Position numbers and translations under genes: made by a program. Positions 61,340 through 64,000 of a stretch of 64,000 nucleotides of DNA are shown here, piece by piece; position 1 is the first letter of the stretch; every line of letters begins with the position of its first letter. The stretch is from Planctomycetes bacterium syqfu (lineage in GTDB: Bacteria; Planctomycetota; Phycisphaerae; Phycisphaerales; Phycisphaeraceae): assembly GCA_020974905.1 (NCBI GenBank), contig CP087563.1, forward strand, positions 5,642,001 through 5,706,000, written 5' to 3'. The notes under the pieces are model-generated. The model searched no databases. It was not told where the DNA came from and saw only the letters and a program-made list of their open reading frames with translations.

Positions 61340-63397
61340 TTACGCTTCCCCCTTGAGTTTCACCGCACCGCGATGGTCCTGTTCACGCACACCGAAGTCG
61401 ATATACCCCCTAAACTGCACCCCGAGCGTTGAATAATCCGCGTCGGTTTTTTCGACTGTTGGACGATCCACACCATTGAGGAACGCGACCTCAATAGCCG
61501 AAAGGCGATTGGGATCAGCCAGCAGATACCAAGCCTTGTTCGAGGCATTGGTGAAGCTGGTGTTGGAGAGATACACGCTGGACACCACGTCAAATTTTCC
61601 GGCATGCGGATTTGTTGCAGGCTTGGCCTTGTTGGCCGTGGTGGTTTCGTTGAGCTGTAAACTCTTCATGAGCATTTCAGCTGCAACCTTCAAACCCGGC
61701 GGCACCAGCAACAGCGACGGCATGATGCCAAGTGGCTTGCCGTTGGGTTTGACCTGTTGGGCAAAGAGGATTTCTGCAGCGGTGAGGCCGTCGATGGACA
61801 ACGCGGTGTCCGCACCTTCACTGTAGTTGTTGTGATCAGCATGGAAAAACGCCTTGCCATCAGCCTGCGTGGGATTTCGCAACCACAAAGACCACACCGC
61901 TTCGGCGATGGACTCGGCAGCACCCATGCCGATCTGACGCGGGATATCGGTGAAGGCCCCCAGGTCATCGTTGATGATCATTTGGCGAGTGAGGGCAAAC
62001 ATGATGCCGTGGGTGTCGGCACGCTGGCCAAACTTCTGTTCGTCGAGCTTGCCATGTTTGAGTTCACCGTCCGGCCCCACCTGCTCGAATTTGAACGAAC
62101 CAGTCATGCGATAACGACTGTGCTCCTTGAAATCGTTGACGCTGGCGATCTTGGCGATGCGACGCCATGCATCTTCAACATAGTTGTAGCCTTCGAGCAA
62201 CATCTTGTTGGCGATGTTGGAAAGCACACCGGGCAACGACGCACTGCTGAAGGCAGCCTGCAACCAGCCGGTGGCATCTCGGCGGAAACGCGGCAGTTGC
62301 TGACCACAGGCCATTTCGCAAAATTCCTGCACACCGATACCCCGGAGTTTGTCAGCAGCTTCGAGGACGGGTTCGGCATACAACGCCTGAACTCGACTGC
62401 TGGGCAGGCCACTGGCCATGAGTGCCACGGCTTCAAACACCTGCGGGTTGCTGGGACGGGATGACTGGCCGGTGCCTTGGATGGCCACCGGCACCTGCGG
62501 ACGCGACGCACGGAGGACATGCAGTTCGGTCTTGGTCACATCCCAGCCCTCCTCGATGGCTTGGGCTTCAATGTCCGGGTGTTTGCCATCGCAGGTGCTG
62601 CGAATGGCCTGGATGCGACGGGTTTCCTCGGCCATCTGTTTGCGCATCTGCATCATTGGTGCATTCTGGTCATCAGGACGCGGTGCATCCGAGACATCCT
62701 GCGTTGCACGTGCGGCGATGGCGGCAGGACGCGCGGGCGGCGTGGTCGAAGGTGTGGCCGGTTTGGGATCGGTGACGATGGCGGTGGTTGCATGGTTGCC
62801 TTGGGTTCTAGGGGTGACTTGGCTTCCGGGGGTCATAGACGATTGCTCCTTGCTGTTGGCTGCGATGCGGGCAGACGTAGACGAGTCTGCCCCGTTATCG
62901 ACGAATGAAATTTCTTTGAGGGTTGCTTTGCGGACAACGTGGATTGGGCCATCGAAAGTCCGGCCATTGACAGTGACGTTCTGGCCATTGGGAATGAACT
63001 GGGCATCGATGACTGCTGCACCAATGCTGGCCTGCCATGGGAATCCGTTTTGGCCGCTGCGGATCACATCCCGTGCCCAACTGGTGTCGCGACTGACTAA
63101 ACCTTCAGCGATGAGGCTGCCATTCTCAACGACGACGCGCTGTGTATGGCCCACGCCTTGGCGAGAACTGTGATCCAGACGAACCGGAATGTCCTGGCGG
63201 TCAATGGCCAGACCTTCCAGGTCCACCACGACGGGATGCGGGAATCCTTCAATTCGCATCAGACCGCCGGTGTAAGCAACCATCCTGAATTGAGGGATAC
63301 CTTCGGAAGATTTTTCCTTATCCGCTGCTTCGATGGTCAACGGGCAGATGAACGAGAGTTGGTCAGGCAGTTGGGTTGGCGACAGTGTCATCGTCAT
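61340..63397 (-). CDS. Prohead protease/major capsid protein fusion
   Basis: 685 residues. Residues about 35-185 are a S78-type prohead protease with VRLDHSSRQGVG (catalytic His) and FPWQASIGAAV (catalytic Ser). A Pro/Thr/Ala-rich linker (about 190-240) follows. The rest is a HK97-like major capsid domain (AKIASVNDFKEHSRYRMTGS, VYLSNTSFTNASNKAWYLLA, VQFRGYIDFGVREQDHRGAV). Such fused genes are known in some phages. The protease would mature the capsid lattice in the prohead. Overlaps the portal gene by 35 bases. Confidence 0.85.
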   Translation of the reverse strand: MTMTLSPTQLPDQLSFICPLTIEAADKEKSSEGIPQFRMVAYTGGLMRIEGFPHPVVVDLEGLAIDRQDIPVRLDHSSRQGVGHTQRVVVENGSLIAEGLVSRDTSWARDVIRSGQNGFPWQASIGAAVIDAQFIPNGQNVTVNGRTFDGPIHVVRKATLKEISFVDNGADSSTSARIAANSKEQSSMTPGSQVTPRTQGNHATTAIVTDPKPATPSTTPPARPAAIAARATQDVSDAPRPDDQNAPMMQMRKQMAEETRRIQAIRSTCDGKHPDIEAQAIEEGWDVTKTELHVLRASRPQVPVAIQGTGQSSRPSNPQVFEAVALMASGLPSSRVQALYAEPVLEAADKLRGIGVQEFCEMACGQQLPRFRRDATGWLQAAFSSASLPGVLSNIANKMLLEGYNYVEDAWRRIAKIASVNDFKEHSRYRMTGSFKFEQVGPDGELKHGKLDEQKFGQRADTHGIMFALTRQMIINDDLGAFTDIPRQIGMGAAESIAEAVWSLWLRNPTQADGKAFFHADHNNYSEGADTALSIDGLTAAEILFAQQVKPNGKPLGIMPSLLLVPPGLKVAAEMLMKSLQLNETTTANKAKPATNPHAGKFDVVSSVYLSNTSFTNASNKAWYLLADPNRLSAIEVAFLNGVDRPTVEKTDADYSTLGVQFRGYIDFGVREQDHRGAVKLKGEA

Positions 63398-64000
63398 GTA
63401 CGTTGGTCTCCTGAGAATTTGAAGATGATGAAGAAGGTTGAGCAGGCTGACTCTCCGATGTCGTCAGCCCCAGTGTTTGCATGAGTCGGGTTTCCTTGGC
63501 ACGCTGGCGAAGCTCGGTTTCCCAGTCTTTGCCTTGACGGGCATACTCAGCAGCCAATGTGGTGGTATGACTGGTCAGACGTTTGGCTTGAGCATTGGCT
63601 TCCTTAGCTGGATCAACATGCTCTGTCCCATCAAAAAACCACCCCCGGAAGTTAAGCAGGCCAGTAGGACGCACTGTGCGGAGCATTGAGAACTCCGGCG
63701 TCAGCATGGCCTCGCGTATCCATGCATTGAAGATTTGATCCAGCACGATTTCAGCCAGGTTCGCTTGTTCCACCCGAATGGACTTGTAGTAAGTCTGATG
63801 ATCCAAACGACCAGATGCGTAGTTGTAGCCCGACGAGTTGCAGGCGGCGATGTTGTACGGAAGGTTCAAACACCGTGCGATTTCATTGAGAATCTCACGT
63901 TTGAACTCCGCATAGGTGGTGGCCGGTTGCTGCGAATCGATCTGCCCCAAGCGCCAACCATCAGGCAAGACCGTAGCCATGCGCTTCTCAAGATTGACAA
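63363..64000 (-). CDS. Lambda-family phage portal protein, C-terminal part
   Basis: The frame is open to the window end at 64000, so the N-terminus lies beyond it. The visible 212 residues start VNLEKRMATVLPDGWRLG. They include DSQQPATTYAEFKREILNEI and LNLPYNIAACNSSGYNYASG, matching the lambda-type portal region before the crown. Ends with a Ser/Gln-rich tail. A dispersed repeat at 63642-63653 encodes LNFRG in it. The portal is the entry ring of the head and the docking site for packaging. Confidence 0.88.
   Translation of the reverse strand, partial: VNLEKRMATVLPDGWRLGQIDSQQPATTYAEFKREILNEIARCLNLPYNIAACNSSGYNYASGRLDHQTYYKSIRVEQANLAEIVLDQIFNAWIREAMLTPEFSMLRTVRPTGLLNFRGWFFDGTEHVDPAKEANAQAKRLTSHTTTLAAEYARQGKDWETELRQRAKETRLMQTLGLTTSESQPAQPSSSSSNSQETNVHDDDTVANPTA
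63642..63653 (-). repeat. Dispersed repeat AACTTCCGGGGG inside the portal gene
   Basis: Coding-strand reading N F R G, a different frame from the other in-gene copies. Confidence 0.6.

Noticed and set aside
61757..63173. Two plus-strand frames of over 230 residues
   Set aside because: Antisense to the protease/capsid fusion, whose motifs are clear on the minus strand.
1..64000. CRISPR arrays, rRNA or tRNA genes
   Set aside because: No regularly spaced direct repeats with unique spacers and no cloverleaf or rRNA-like sequence were noticed on reading; a tRNA scan was not possible here.

Overview
The window looks like a chromosomal segment of a Planctomycetota (or other PVC-group) bacterium. 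The signs are an ECF sigma factor followed by a zinc-finger/FecR anti-sigma protein, a type II secretion operon with PilM/PilN-like and many-domain secretin genes, secreted TPR proteins, a DNRLRE-type protein and MauE/rhodanese redox proteins. The phylum is an inference; no rRNA, tRNA or CRISPR array was seen, and no species is recognised.

Region 1 (1-4550): a histone-H1-like DNA-binding protein gene whose downstream terminator has been pushed about 3.4 kb away. The insertion (1089-4468) is bounded by matching IS ends and a 9-bp target duplication. It contains a frameshifted IS copy, an AT-rich Rhs toxin tip with its immunity-type gene, a remnant of Rhs core, 44-bp repeats and a fragment of a second IS copy.

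Region 2 (4640-19931): a regulated RiPP cluster of the thiazole/oxazole-modified microcin (TOMM) type. Two sigma-like genes (one fused to a zinc-finger anti-sigma-like domain) and a large membrane FecR anti-sigma gene precede a 66-residue precursor whose core carries six consecutive cysteines, reminiscent of streptolysin S. A C10(AC)5 tract lies just upstream of the precursor ribosome-binding site. Downstream are two envelope proteins, an ABC exporter (ATPase and permease), the TOMM C protein, a radical SAM/SPASM enzyme, a YcaO cyclodehydratase, a SagB-type azoline dehydrogenase and two intramembrane metalloproteases (M50-like and CPBP/SagE-like). Together they could sense, make, oxidise, trim and export an azole-rich peptide.

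Region 3 (20692-50764): about 30 kb of tightly spaced, same-strand genes. First comes a full type II secretion set (E, F, a MauE-thioredoxin-like fusion, G, H, I, J, K, L, M, C, D). Then two TPR proteins, a one-module NRPS (C-A-T-E, adenylation code cysteine-like), a cyclic-peptide-type ABC exporter, a CBM9/serine-hydrolase protein, two large secreted repeat proteins, a C39-like/rhodanese membrane protein and a second MauE protein. Whether secretion and peptide synthesis are functionally joined is unknown.

Region 4 (50849-52287): two small unknown genes and a GNAT-like acetyltransferase on the minus strand.

Region 5 (52336-64000, minus strand): a siphovirus-type morphogenesis module, in transcription order portal (cut by the window end), prohead protease/major capsid fusion, DUF2190-like, head-tail and tail-completion proteins, tail tube, chaperone-like pair, a lipoprotein, tape measure, and three distal structural genes. 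No integrase, terminase or lysis cassette is visible. A short dispersed repeat based on CTTCCGGGGGC occurs many times here and also at the left edge of the window and in gspD.
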